From positions 62,001 to 126,000 of the forward strand of contig JAOYTL010000001.1 of NCBI GenBank assembly GCA_025846845.1: a DNA stretch of 64,000 nt, written 5' to 3'. The position numbers and the translations under genes were made by a program. The notes under the pieces were generated by a model. That model saw only the letters and a list, made by a program, of their open reading frames with translations. It did no database searches and was not told where the DNA came from. This document shows positions 17,695-26,799 of the stretch, in pieces (position 1 is the stretch's first letter; every line of letters starts with the position of its first letter). This stretch comes from Alloboseaceae bacterium BT-24-1 (GTDB taxonomy: Bacteria; Pseudomonadota; Alphaproteobacteria; Rhizobiales; Beijerinckiaceae).

Positions 17695-19049
17695 CGACTA
17701 TCGTCATTGTAGGCGCAGGGCCCGCCGGCGTTCGCGCTGCTGAATGCCTTGTCGCTGCCGGCTGCCGGCCGATCATCCTTGATGAGAACGACCGCAGCGG
17801 CGGTCAGATCTATCGCCGGCAACCTCCCGGTTTCGTGCGCTCGGCGCAAACGCTCTATGGCACCGAGGCGGCGAAGGCCGAGGCCTTGCATCGCAGCTTC
17901 GACACTCTGGCCGGTAAGGTCGACTATCGCCCCGGCACCATCGCCTGGGGGCTCCATGCAGGGGTGATCCATACCGTCAAGGCAGGGAGGGTCGACCGGA
18001 TCGCCTTCGATCGGCTGATCCTTGCGACAGGTGCAACCGACCGGATCATGCCGGTGGCAGGTTGGACCCGGCCCGGCGTGTTCTCGATGGGCGGCGCGCA
18101 GATCGCGCTGAAGTTCCAGGGCTGCGTGCCGGGGCGGCGACCTGCGCTCGTCGGCACCGGGCCGTTGCTTTACCTCTTGGCCAATCAATATCTCAAGGCG
18201 GGCGTCACTCCGGCAGGTGTTTTCGACACCACGCCCTTCCGCAGGCAGCTGCGCCTCGTTGGTGGCTTGGCCTGGGATCCCCGAACGCTGCTGATTGGTT
18301 TGCGCTATCGCCTGGAACTTGTTCGCTGGGGCGTTCCTGTTCGCTGTGGGATCGACCCCCTCGCGATCGAGGGCGATCCTGCCGTCACTGGTTTCGTCTA
18401 CGCCAAGAGTGGCAAGCGTCACGTGATCGCCTGCGATGGCGTGGCGCTGGGGCACGGCCTGCGGAGCGAGACGCAGCTCGCCGAACTTGCCGGCGTCTCG
18501 TTCGCCTTCGACCGACGCACGCGGCAATGGCTGCCGCAGCGCGACGAGGAGGGCAGGACGCCGTTGGGTACGGTGTACCTGGCCGGAGATGGTGCTGGAA
18601 TTGGCGGAGCGGACGTTGCCGAGATCGAGGGCAAGCTCGCGGCCTGGGCCCTCCTTCATGATCTCAATGCAGCGGTGGATGATGGCGAGCGGACACGCGC
18701 CCTCCGCCAGCTGCGTCGTGCTGCTCGTTTCAGGGCGGCACTCGATGCCGGTTTTCCATGGCCGCATGACATCGCCGCGCGTCTCGACGATGGCGTGGTC
18801 GTCTGCCGCTGTGAGACGCTGACAGCCGGCGAGTTACGTCGTGTTGCTGCTGAAGGTGCGCCAGACCTCGGCCGGGCCAAGGCATTGTCGCGCATCGGTA
18901 TGGGGCGTTGTCAGGGACGCTATTGCGGATCCGCCTGCGCAGAAATCCTCAGTGCTGCGCTCGGCTGCGACATCGCCGATGTCGGCCGTCTGCGTCCACA
19001 GGCACCGACCAAGCCGCTCCATGTCGACGACGTCGAGGCAAGCCTGTGA
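17691..19049 (+). CDS. NAD(P)/FAD-dependent oxidoreductase alpha subunit, second module
   Basis: 452 residues. FAD motif IVIVGAGPAGVRAAE at the N-terminus, second nucleotide fold LVGTGPLLYLLANQY, GDG segment LAGDGAGIGGADVAE, and the C-terminal BFD-type cluster site CRCE plus CQGRYC. It is clearly a paralogue of the proteins at 222-1604 and 39531-40892 and more distant from 33806-35278. Four-base overlaps at both ends make a fixed subunit ratio likely. Confidence 0.9.
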   Translation: MTTIVIVGAGPAGVRAAECLVAAGCRPIILDENDRSGGQIYRRQPPGFVRSAQTLYGTEAAKAEALHRSFDTLAGKVDYRPGTIAWGLHAGVIHTVKAGRVDRIAFDRLILATGATDRIMPVAGWTRPGVFSMGGAQIALKFQGCVPGRRPALVGTGPLLYLLANQYLKAGVTPAGVFDTTPFRRQLRLVGGLAWDPRTLLIGLRYRLELVRWGVPVRCGIDPLAIEGDPAVTGFVYAKSGKRHVIACDGVALGHGLRSETQLAELAGVSFAFDRRTRQWLPQRDEEGRTPLGTVYLAGDGAGIGGADVAEIEGKLAAWALLHDLNAAVDDGERTRALRQLRRAARFRAALDAGFPWPHDIAARLDDGVVVCRCETLTAGELRRVAAEGAPDLGRAKALSRIGMGRCQGRYCGSACAEILSAALGCDIADVGRLRPQAPTKPLHVDDVEASL

Positions 19050-20188
19050 GCGTCTACGACACGATCATTATCGGTGGCGGCATCATGGGCTGTTCGACCG
19101 CCTTGCATCTTGCCCGCGCTGCACCGCGAATGAAGATCGCCTTGTTGGAACGTGGCCTGTGCGGAGCCCAGGCCAGCGGGGTCAATTTTGGCAATGTCCG
19201 CTCGAACGGCCGCCCGGTTTCGCAGATGCCGCTGTCGCTGCGCTCGCGTGAGATCTGGTCCCGGATTACCGAGTTACTCGGCGTCGACTGCGAGTATGAG
19301 CGCACCGGCGCGCTCAAGATCGCCTTTCGCGACGAGGATCTCGCGGTGCTCGAGGGTCATGTCCGCGACGCACGGGACGGGTTTGGCCTGGCGGTGGAGA
19401 TGCTCGGCAGCGCAGGCTTGCGCCAGCTCTTTCCCTGGATCGCCAGCGGTGCCGTTGGCGCTCGCCATTCGCTGGATGACGGCGTGGCGAATCCGCGCCT
19501 CGTCGCGGCGGCGTTCGGTGCCGCGACGAGGCGGCACGGCGTCGATGTCCGGGAGAACTTCGCAGTCGCGTCGGTCTCGCATAGTGGAGCCGCCTTCTCC
19601 GTAGTTGGGGAGGGCGGCGCGGCTCTTGTCGCACGCAGCCTCGTCAACTGCGCCGGTGCATGGGGCAATCTGGTTGCATCAAGCTTTGGTGAGGCTGTGC
19701 CGATGCAGGCTTTGGGGCCGCAAATGGGCGTCACCGAGCCTTTGCCGTTCTTCATCCTGCCGAGCACGTCGACGGTGAACAGCCCGATCTATTTCCGGCA
19801 GGTCCGCCGCGGCAATATCGTGTTTGGCGGCGGCCCTCGCGCGGAGGTCAGGCCTGACCTCGTGCGGCACTACTCGCTCCCCGAGAACACAGCGCGCCAT
19901 GCGGCTCTGCTGCGCAGCGTGGCGCCTGCGTTAAAATCGGCACGGGTCATCCGCGCCTGGAGCGGCATTGAGGGCTACCTTCCCGACAGCCTGCCCATTC
20001 TTGGGCCTAGCGCCACCACACCGGGGCTCGTGCATGGCTTCGGCTTCTGCGGCAGTGGTTTCCAGCTTGGACCCGGCGTTGGCGCGGTGCTCGCCGAGCT
20101 TGTTCTGGGCGGTGCAACCACAACACCGATCGCCGCTTTCGACATTCGCCGTTTCGCCCCGGCAGCCGCTCAGGAGACGCGCGCATGA
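19046..20188 (+). CDS. FAD-binding oxidoreductase (DAO fold) beta subunit, second module
   Basis: 380 residues from the GTG at 19046 (SVYDTIIIGGGIMGCSTALHLA), which overlaps the alpha-subunit stop. The DAO fold continues through RSREIWSRITELLGVDCEYERTG to the C-terminal flavin contact GFGFCGSGFQLGPGVG. It is expected to oxidise the amine or imino-acid substrate of this cluster. If the lyase releases D-aspartate or a related amino acid, this would be the deaminating step, but that is inference. Confidence 0.88.
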   Translation: MSVYDTIIIGGGIMGCSTALHLARAAPRMKIALLERGLCGAQASGVNFGNVRSNGRPVSQMPLSLRSREIWSRITELLGVDCEYERTGALKIAFRDEDLAVLEGHVRDARDGFGLAVEMLGSAGLRQLFPWIASGAVGARHSLDDGVANPRLVAAAFGAATRRHGVDVRENFAVASVSHSGAAFSVVGEGGAALVARSLVNCAGAWGNLVASSFGEAVPMQALGPQMGVTEPLPFFILPSTSTVNSPIYFRQVRRGNIVFGGGPRAEVRPDLVRHYSLPENTARHAALLRSVAPALKSARVIRAWSGIEGYLPDSLPILGPSATTPGLVHGFGFCGSGFQLGPGVGAVLAELVLGGATTTPIAAFDIRRFAPAAAQETRA

Positions 20189-21426
20189 AACTGCAGCGCA
20201 AGGTCCCGGCCGCCTCTTCGACCCCCGGCTTCTGGACGGACGCGGCGATTGCCAGAGCGCGTCGCGACACGCCGGCGACAGCCAGCCTGATCCATTTCAA
20301 CAATGCCGGCGCATCACTGATGCCGGAGCCGGTGAACGAGGTTGTGGCCGCTCACCTGACGCGCGAGCGCGAGATTGGTCCCTATGAAGCAGCGGCCGAG
20401 GCGGCTGCAGCGCTCGCGGCGGTTCATCCAACCTTGGCTGGCTTGATCGGCGCGCAGGCGAGCGAGATCGCGATTATGGACAGCGCCTCGCGGGCGTGGA
20501 TCGCGGCGTTTGGGGCGCTGCGCTTCCAGTCCGGCGACCGCATCCTGACGACCACCTCGGAGTATGCCAGCAACTTCATCCCCTATTTGCAGGCGGCTCG
20601 GCGCTATGGGGTCAGCATCGAAGTTGTGCCCGACGGTGACGACGGTGCGCTTTCGCTAACGGCTTTGGAGCGAATGATTGGTCCGGACGTCCGATTGATC
20701 TCGGTCAATCACATTCCGACCCATGACGGACTCGTCAATCCCGCCGCGGCTATAGGCAGGCTGGCGCGGGCCGCCGGCATTCCATTCCTGCTCGACGCCT
20801 GCCAGTCGGTTGGCCAGATGCCGGTCGACGTCGCCGAGATCGGCTGCGACATGCTGACGGCAACGGGGCGCAAATTCTTGCGCGGACCGCGCGGCACCGG
20901 CTTCCTCTATATCCGCCAGGCATTTGCCGACACGCTCGAGCCCTGGATGCTCGATCTGCACGGCGCTGACTGGACGAGCCCCGAGCGCTACGAGCCCAAG
21001 CCCGGAGCGCAGCGCTTTGAGCTTTGGGAATTCGATCATGCCGCAAGGCTCGGGCTAGCCGCGGCGGCGCGTTATGCCGCGTCGTGGGGCCTGTCCAACA
21101 TCGAGACCCGCATCCAGACGCTGGCGACGCATTTGCGCAGCCGGTTGGCCGTCATGCCAGGCGTTGTCGTGCGCGACCGCGGCGCAGTTAAGTCGGGCAT
21201 AGTGACGTTCACCGTGGCCGATGAAGATCCATTCGCGTTGCAGCTTCGGCTGCGGGCTGAGCGGATCAATGTTTCGGTCTCGAAGGCGCGCTCGGCGCGG
21301 GTCGACTTTGCCCGTCTCGACCATCAGGCCCGGCTGAGGGCCTCGGTTCACTACTACAACACGACCGACGAGATCGACCGGATGACGGCTCGCCTCGAAC
21401 GGTTGATCGCCGGACGCGCGGCCTGA
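20185..21426 (+). CDS. aminotransferase class V-fold PLP-dependent enzyme
   Basis: 413 residues of fold-type I, class V (cysteine desulfurase/isopenicillin-epimerase group). K230 in TATGRKFLRGPRGTG is the Schiff-base lysine, D204 in LLDACQS the pyridine-N contact, and H176 in VNHIPTHDG lies over the ring. No active-site cysteine loop of a desulfurase is visible near the C-terminus, so epimerase, lyase or EgtE-like C-S lyase chemistry is more likely than sulfur transfer. It overlaps the oxidase subunit by 4 bases and belongs to the same operon. Confidence 0.83.
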   Translation: MKLQRKVPAASSTPGFWTDAAIARARRDTPATASLIHFNNAGASLMPEPVNEVVAAHLTREREIGPYEAAAEAAAALAAVHPTLAGLIGAQASEIAIMDSASRAWIAAFGALRFQSGDRILTTTSEYASNFIPYLQAARRYGVSIEVVPDGDDGALSLTALERMIGPDVRLISVNHIPTHDGLVNPAAAIGRLARAAGIPFLLDACQSVGQMPVDVAEIGCDMLTATGRKFLRGPRGTGFLYIRQAFADTLEPWMLDLHGADWTSPERYEPKPGAQRFELWEFDHAARLGLAAAARYAASWGLSNIETRIQTLATHLRSRLAVMPGVVVRDRGAVKSGIVTFTVADEDPFALQLRLRAERINVSVSKARSARVDFARLDHQARLRASVHYYNTTDEIDRMTARLERLIAGRAA

Positions 21427-21436
21427 AGGAGCAGTC

Positions 21437-22906
21437 ATGGAGCGCTTTTATCTCGACATCGCCGGAGAGGCTCGGCCTGCGGCGGACGGCCAGTGGTTCG
21501 AAGCGACCAATCCGGCAACCGGGCGTCCCTGGGCTCTCGTAGCGCGTGCGACCCGCGAGGACGCGCTCGCCGCTGTCGAAGCGGCTGCGACGGCCTGGGG
21601 GAACTGGCGGTTGACCTCGGGCGCAGAGCGCGCTCGCCTGCTGTGTCGGCTCGGCGACCTGGTTGAGGCGAACCGCGAGCGGCTGGCTTTGGCCGAAACG
21701 CTTGGGAACGGCAAGACGATCACTGAGACCCGAGGCCAAATGGCGGGGCTCGCCCGCTATTTCCACTATTATGCCGGCTTCGCCGACAAGCTCGAAGGCG
21801 CGGTCATTCCGGTCGAGGACGTCACGGCGCATGTCTATGCCGAGTGGGAACCTGTCGGCGTCTGCGTCTTCATTCTTCCTTGGAATTCGCCGCTGCCGCT
21901 GTGCGCGCAGAAACTCGCTCCGGCCTTGGCGACCGGCAATACTGTCATCATCAAACCGTCTGAATTCACCTCGACCTCCATCGCCGTGCTGATGGAGCTC
22001 ATTCGCGAGGCTGGTTTTCCGCCCGGCGTCGTCAACGTCGTCACGGGGCCTGGCGCCGATATCGGCGAAGCCTTGATCTCCGCGCCCGAGACCGCGCTGG
22101 TCGCCTTCACTGGCGGCGAGGCGGCCGGGGCAGCCGTCGCAGCTTGCGCTGGCCGCAATCTCAAGCCCATCACCCTCGAGCTCGGCGGCAAGTCGCCCCA
22201 GCTCGTCTTCGCCGATGCCGATCTTGAGAGCGCGGCCCATGGCGTCATCCAGGGCATCTTTGCCTCGACCGGGCAGAGCTGCGTTGCGGGCTCTCGTCTG
22301 CTTGTGCATCATTCGTTGCAGCAGGCGTTGATCGAGCGGATCGTCGCGCTCGTCGCCAAGCTCAAGATCGGTGATCCACTCGACGCAGCGACGCGGATCG
22401 GACCGATCGCTACCGCGCCGCAGCTGGACCGGGTGCTGCGCTATTTCGAGATCGCGGCCGCCGATGGCGCCAGCCTCGTGACCGGCGGAACTCGCATCGC
22501 ACCCGGCGATGGCGAGCAGGGCTATTTCGTGGAGCCGACAATCTATGCGGATGTGCGCAGCGACATGCGGATCGCCCGCGAGGAGGTCTTCGGGCCGTTG
22601 CTCTCAGTGATCGAGTTCGGCGATGAGGACGAGGCTGTCGCGCTCGCCAATGACAGCCATTTTGGCTTGGCGGCGGGTATCTGGTCGCGGGACGGTGCGC
22701 GCGTCCATCGTGTCGCCCGCAAGCTGCAATGCGGCATCGTCTGGGCGAACTGCTACCGGACGTCTTCGGTCGCGATGCCGTTTGGCGGCTTCAAGCGCTC
22801 TGGCATTGGCCGCGAGGGCGGTTCGGCGATGATCCGCGATTACCTCCAGCAGAAGGCGGTGTGGATCAACACCCGAGACGGCTTCACCGCGTCATTGGCC
22901 TCCTGA
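21437..22906 (+). CDS. NAD(P)-dependent aldehyde dehydrogenase
   Basis: 489 residues. N150 (LPWNSP), E248 (LELGGKSPQ) and C282 (STGQSCVAGSR) form the catalytic set. The usual FTGS turn is FTGGEAAG here, a change in the cofactor-binding loop. It is 10 bases downstream of the PLP enzyme with GAAGGAG before the ATG. It would oxidise the aldehyde produced in this module; it is distinct from the ALDHs at 2840 and 48452 and not a local duplicate. Confidence 0.86.
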   Translation: MERFYLDIAGEARPAADGQWFEATNPATGRPWALVARATREDALAAVEAAATAWGNWRLTSGAERARLLCRLGDLVEANRERLALAETLGNGKTITETRGQMAGLARYFHYYAGFADKLEGAVIPVEDVTAHVYAEWEPVGVCVFILPWNSPLPLCAQKLAPALATGNTVIIKPSEFTSTSIAVLMELIREAGFPPGVVNVVTGPGADIGEALISAPETALVAFTGGEAAGAAVAACAGRNLKPITLELGGKSPQLVFADADLESAAHGVIQGIFASTGQSCVAGSRLLVHHSLQQALIERIVALVAKLKIGDPLDAATRIGPIATAPQLDRVLRYFEIAAADGASLVTGGTRIAPGDGEQGYFVEPTIYADVRSDMRIAREEVFGPLLSVIEFGDEDEAVALANDSHFGLAAGIWSRDGARVHRVARKLQCGIVWANCYRTSSVAMPFGGFKRSGIGREGGSAMIRDYLQQKAVWINTRDGFTASLAS

Positions 22907-22924
22907 TTGAGCCAGAACCGAGCG

Positions 22925-24298
22925 ATGCCTACGTCCGAAAACCACTTCAGCCCCCGCTTGGCCGAATGGATCGCGCAGGCGCCGCAGCACGCGCGGCCAG
23001 AGGTGCTTGAGCAGGCGCGGCTTTCCTTCCTCGATACACTCGGATGCATGGTCGCCGGCGCCACCAGCGATCCGGTTCGCAGTGTCGTCGCGGCTTCGAC
23101 GGAATGGGGCAAGGGTGAAGTGCCGGTCGCAGGCACGTCATCCCGGCTCGCGCTGCCGTGGGCTGCGCTCGCTAATGGCACTGCGGCCCATGCGCTCGAT
23201 TTCGACGACAATCTGGAGCCGGCACTCGGCCATGCGAGCGCCGTGCTGGTGCCCGCCATTCTCAGCGTCGCCTCAACGAGGCGCAGTCCGGGCGCCGCTG
23301 TTCTGGATGCTTATGTCGTTGGCATCGAGGTGATGGGCCGCCTCGGCGCGGCCTTCAACATGGACCATTACAGCAAGGGATGGCACGCCACGCTGACGCT
23401 TGGCGCACCGGCCGCGGCCGCCGCTATCGCCCGGCTGGTGCGGCTCGATGCAGGCCAGACCCGCAACGCGCTTTCCATCGCCACCAGCATGGCCGGCGGC
23501 AGCAAGATCCAGTTCGGCACCGGCCTGAAGCCCGTCCATGCCGGCCTCGCGGCGAAGGCCGGCATCACGGCGGCCCTCTTCGCTGCAGCAGGGCTCGATG
23601 CGGCGCCGGAGGCGCTCGCTGGGAACTGGGGCCTGCATGGACTGATGAACGGAGCGCCCGGCGGCTGCGAGGTGCTGGCGGCTGATATTGGTCAGCCGCT
23701 GATGATCGAGCGCTTCGGACTGATGCGAAAGATCTATCCCAGCTGCGCGGCGATGCATCGGGCGATCGACGGCATCCTCGATATGCGCATGGCTGAGAAT
23801 CTGAAACCGGACGAAATCCTTGGCCTGCGCGTCGCCATGGCGGAGATCCAAACTCAGAATTTGCGCTTTCCGCGCCCCAGCTCTGTATCGGAGGCGCGCT
23901 TCAGCCTCGAATACTGCGCCGCATCGACGCTCGTCGATGGGGAGCTCGGTCTCTCGGCATTCACCGAGGGCGCGATCGCCAGGCCGGCCATACTAGCCTT
24001 GGCGCAACGCATTACCATGGTCACCGATCCGGCGCTGCATGGCCAGTTGCAGTCGGATGCACAGACGCCGACGACGTTGGAATTGAGCCTGACCGACGGC
24101 CGGACCCTGCGGCATGTCGTTCCCTATCAGCGTGGCCACGAGGCCAGGCCGCTGACCTACGAGGAGGTGGAGGCGAAGTTTGCATCATTGGTCGAGCCGG
24201 TTCTCGGCGGAGAGCGCGCAAGCCGGCTGCGGGCACTACTCGCCGGATTACCAGCGCTCGTCGATAGCTCGCTTCTGCTCGAAGCGGCAGTCCCCTAA
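22925..24298 (+). CDS. MmgE/PrpD-family protein
   Basis: 457 residues from the ATG at 22925; a TTG at 22907, directly after the ALDH stop, would add six residues. Family marks include the helical N-terminal domain with ALDFDDNLEPALGHASAVL and the GLMNGAPGG region. The family holds 2-methylcitrate dehydratase (PrpD), aconitate decarboxylase and the iminodisuccinate epimerase of Agrobacterium. With no methylcitrate-cycle gene nearby and a C-N lyase in the divergent operon, an epimerase-type role on an amino-polycarboxylate is attractive. The specificity is not provable from sequence here. Confidence 0.82.
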   Translation: MPTSENHFSPRLAEWIAQAPQHARPEVLEQARLSFLDTLGCMVAGATSDPVRSVVAASTEWGKGEVPVAGTSSRLALPWAALANGTAAHALDFDDNLEPALGHASAVLVPAILSVASTRRSPGAAVLDAYVVGIEVMGRLGAAFNMDHYSKGWHATLTLGAPAAAAAIARLVRLDAGQTRNALSIATSMAGGSKIQFGTGLKPVHAGLAAKAGITAALFAAAGLDAAPEALAGNWGLHGLMNGAPGGCEVLAADIGQPLMIERFGLMRKIYPSCAAMHRAIDGILDMRMAENLKPDEILGLRVAMAEIQTQNLRFPRPSSVSEARFSLEYCAASTLVDGELGLSAFTEGAIARPAILALAQRITMVTDPALHGQLQSDAQTPTTLELSLTDGRTLRHVVPYQRGHEARPLTYEEVEAKFASLVEPVLGGERASRLRALLAGLPALVDSSLLLEAAVP

Positions 24299-24852
24299 CG
24301 CTCAGCTTGATGCGACGCCGCACTGCTGCGCCAGTCAGCCTGGGTGATCTCGTGCATCTGCACGACCCTGCCGCCTTCCAGCGTCTTCTCGCCGGTCATG
24401 GCAAAGCCGAGCTTCTCGAGCACCCGGCGCGAAGGGGCGTTGTCAGGGTTTGTCGTGGCGATGATCTTGCCGAGGCTCATCCGGGCGAAGCCGATATCCA
24501 GGCATTTCGCCGCGAGCTCTTGCGCGTAACCACGCCCCCAGGTGCTGGGATCGAGCATGTAGTTGACCTCGACCTCGCCGGAATGCTCGACATAGAGCAA
24601 GCCCCCGCGGCCAATGAAACGCCCGTCTTCCGTTGCGAAGACAGCGTAAGGTCCGAGGCCTCGGTTCGCCCATTGCTGCTCGCTCATGTCGATGATGCGG
24701 CGCGCTTGGTCCTCGGGATCGGCGGCGATCTCGCAGGCTCGGGACAAGTGGCGATGGACCAGAGGCTGCGCGATCAAGGTCGTGTAAGGAACGAGATGTT
24801 CAGCCGCTAACGGAATGAGCTGAAGACGAGCCGTTTGCTCCGGATGTGACAC
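24295..24852 (-). CDS. GNAT-family N-acetyltransferase (RimJ/RimL type)
   Basis: 185 residues. The Acetyltransf_3 pattern is clear: TARLQLIPLAAEHL at the start, a central sheet (VEVNYMLDPSTWGRGYAQE) and the acetyl-CoA loop with TNPDNAPSRRVLEKLGFAMTGE. The group acetylates N-termini of ribosomal proteins or small amines. It is convergent with the MmgE/PrpD gene, with overlapping stops, and is probably unrelated to it. Confidence 0.85.
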   Translation of the reverse strand: MSHPEQTARLQLIPLAAEHLVPYTTLIAQPLVHRHLSRACEIAADPEDQARRIIDMSEQQWANRGLGPYAVFATEDGRFIGRGGLLYVEHSGEVEVNYMLDPSTWGRGYAQELAAKCLDIGFARMSLGKIIATTNPDNAPSRRVLEKLGFAMTGEKTLEGGRVVQMHEITQADWRSSAASHQAER

Positions 24853-25358
24853 CCAATTAACTCGCTTCTGCTCTCAGGGTTGAATGTCCACGGCAGCGAT
24901 GCACCGCCAATCTTCGTCGATTCTCATAAAACGAAGTGACGGCATGATAAACATAAAGGAAAATCATGATCGCTCGCCGAGCCGGGCGGCGCTCTGCCAG
25001 TTGTCTAGATTTGCCTTGAGGTCCTATGGATTGTGCGGACTATCGCGCATTTGACATGCGCTATAGTCCAGTTGCCACCTTCGACAGGGCGTAGAAGGCC
25101 GATCAGATCTTCCCGCTCGGCCAGCGTCGCACAAGTTCTGTTCGTCACGCGTCACGGCGTCAGGAGTGAGGGTGTCGCCGCCTCTTGCCGATCCCGTTCT
25201 CTGAAATACCGACAGCATCGAACGGCCTCGCGGCGGTTTTTTCAGATATAGCATGCAGAAACACAGGCAAGGTCGCAGATTCTCGAAAGCAGCACGGATG
25301 TTGCTGAAGAGAAACGGGTACGAGCTTGGAGTGTGCCTCAGATTAAGCTTAGAGACGG
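24853..25358. other. gene-free stretch of about 500 bases
   Basis: It lies between the acetyltransferase start and the end of the methyltransferase gene, both minus strand. Open frames of 70-80 codons on both strands near 25024-25254 lack recognisable features or convincing ribosome sites. The stretch nearest 24852 should contain the acetyltransferase promoter. I saw no tRNA, hairpin or repeat that I can defend. Confidence 0.5.
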
Positions 25359-26048
25359 TTATGATTTTGAAAATCTGAAAAGAATCTTTTCCTCTGCATT
25401 ATAGGTGAGAGCATCCATGATGCCTGGATGGAATTTGCGGTTCACAGGTGGCGGGACGAAATCATTGAAGCCGAAGCGACGGAGCGTGACTTTGAAGCCG
25501 TTCGCAGAAAATGCGTCGATGTAGTCATCCGGCGAATAGTCTTTGACGCGCGCACTGGTGCTGTTGACGATGACGTCCCTGCGTTTATTCCAGAGCGGGC
25601 TTTCCGTATGGCAGCCAGTCACGGCGTAATAAACGCCATGATCGCGCAAGGCGCCTCTCATCTGGCGCGCGTGCTCCTCAAGATCGTGCAGCAGATAGAT
25701 CACCTCGTAGCTGAAAGCGATGTCGAACAGCGGGCCGAACTGGCTGGGATCGCTGCCGACATGATAGTCAAGCGGGCGGGCTCCGGCGGCCTTTCCAGCT
25801 TCGGCGACGGAATCTGACGCTATGTCCATCCCGACCCCCTTCGTGAAAGGGCGCATGTCGTTGAGCAAGCGCAGGAACCCGCCGCGGCTGCAGCCAAAGT
25901 CCAGAACCGTGCAATTGGCGAGATTCTGCTCTGAGATGACACTGATGAAATGCCGCCAGTACGGCGTATGGATATCCTCCATCGCCGCTTCGCCAATCGG
26001 ATTCAGATGCCAGGTCGGATAGGTCTGTTCCATTGCTGCGATCGTCAT
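25359..26048 (-). CDS. class I SAM-dependent methyltransferase
   Basis: 229 residues from the ATG at 26048; a longer frame to 26150 exists but starts without a good site. Motif I is VLDFGCSRGGFLRLL, followed by GVGMDIASDS (strand 2) and FDIAFSYEVIYLLHDLEEHAR (post-II). It is a small-molecule type methyltransferase whose target is unknown. It is not related closely to the one at 9010. Confidence 0.78.
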   Translation of the reverse strand: MTIAAMEQTYPTWHLNPIGEAAMEDIHTPYWRHFISVISEQNLANCTVLDFGCSRGGFLRLLNDMRPFTKGVGMDIASDSVAEAGKAAGARPLDYHVGSDPSQFGPLFDIAFSYEVIYLLHDLEEHARQMRGALRDHGVYYAVTGCHTESPLWNKRRDVIVNSTSARVKDYSPDDYIDAFSANGFKVTLRRFGFNDFVPPPVNRKFHPGIMDALTYNAEEKILFRFSKS

Positions 26049-26256
26049 GTTTGTCCCGTGGCCGGATCGGGCCCTTAGCAAGGCGCTGGTAACAGGAACG
26101 CCATCGAAATACGAGCAGATGGCGCTTTCAGGAAGCGTGATGGCCGCCATGAATCGGAAAGCGTATGCCGATCCGAGCGTGGCTTGATGTGCCTTGTCGA
26201 CAGTCCGGTTTCCGGGGGCATTAGCCCCAGGACCACGGTGGAGAAGCTGCCTGAGG

Positions 26257-26607
26257 TCAGGCCCTTGCGGCGACGAACGTCACCTCGACCAGAGTGCCTT
26301 TGCCGAGCTCGGCCACGCCGACGGCAGCCCGCGCCGGCAGGTCCTCGGCCTTGAACCAATTGGTCCAGACTTCGTTGAATGCGCTCTTCAGCGACAGGTC
26401 GGACAGATAGATCGTCGCCTGAACGACATGGGCCCTGCTGCTGCCGGCCTGCTTCAGCCAGCCCTCCAGTTTGGCGAGGATCTGCTCGGCCTGGCCGCGG
26501 ATATCGGCGCCTTTGTCATCTGCGGTCGTGCCGCCGATGAAGATCAGGCCACCCGCCTCGACAATGCGATGCATGATCGGGGTCTGGACCTGTCGGTTGA
26601 CTGTCAT
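26257..26607 (-). CDS. RidA-family enamine/imine deaminase
   Basis: 116 residues, complete. The YjgF/YER057c/UK114 pattern shows in GGLIFIGGTTADDKGADIRGQAEQIL, VVQATIYLSDLS and the C-terminal PARAAVGVAELGKGTLVEV with the conserved Arg. RidA proteins hydrolyse reactive imines made by amino-acid oxidases and PLP enzymes. Divergence from the LysR gene of the amidase/oxidase cluster fits a role in clearing imines from the oxidase at 32345-35278. Confidence 0.88.
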   Translation of the reverse strand: MTVNRQVQTPIMHRIVEAGGLIFIGGTTADDKGADIRGQAEQILAKLEGWLKQAGSSRAHVVQATIYLSDLSLKSAFNEVWTNWFKAEDLPARAAVGVAELGKGTLVEVTFVAARA

Positions 26608-26799
26608 GTCTTCAGTTCCTTGCTTCGAGAAGAGGCTTGTTTCCCGGTGGCCCAGGCGTCCGGGGCGCTATCAAATCGTGCATCGGCTCGTCCCGTCGCT
26701 TCGCATTCCAGCCGCTGAGGGGTATAAAAGCAATTGACTGATGCTTTTTGATCCATGCATCGTAGTTATAGAAAAATCCGAACTACGAGCGGGGCGACC

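Noticed and set aside
25024..25254. Overlapping small ORFs on both strands in the 500-base gap
   Set aside because: No family likeness, no good ribosome site and no composition signal; probably chance open frames in GC-rich DNA.
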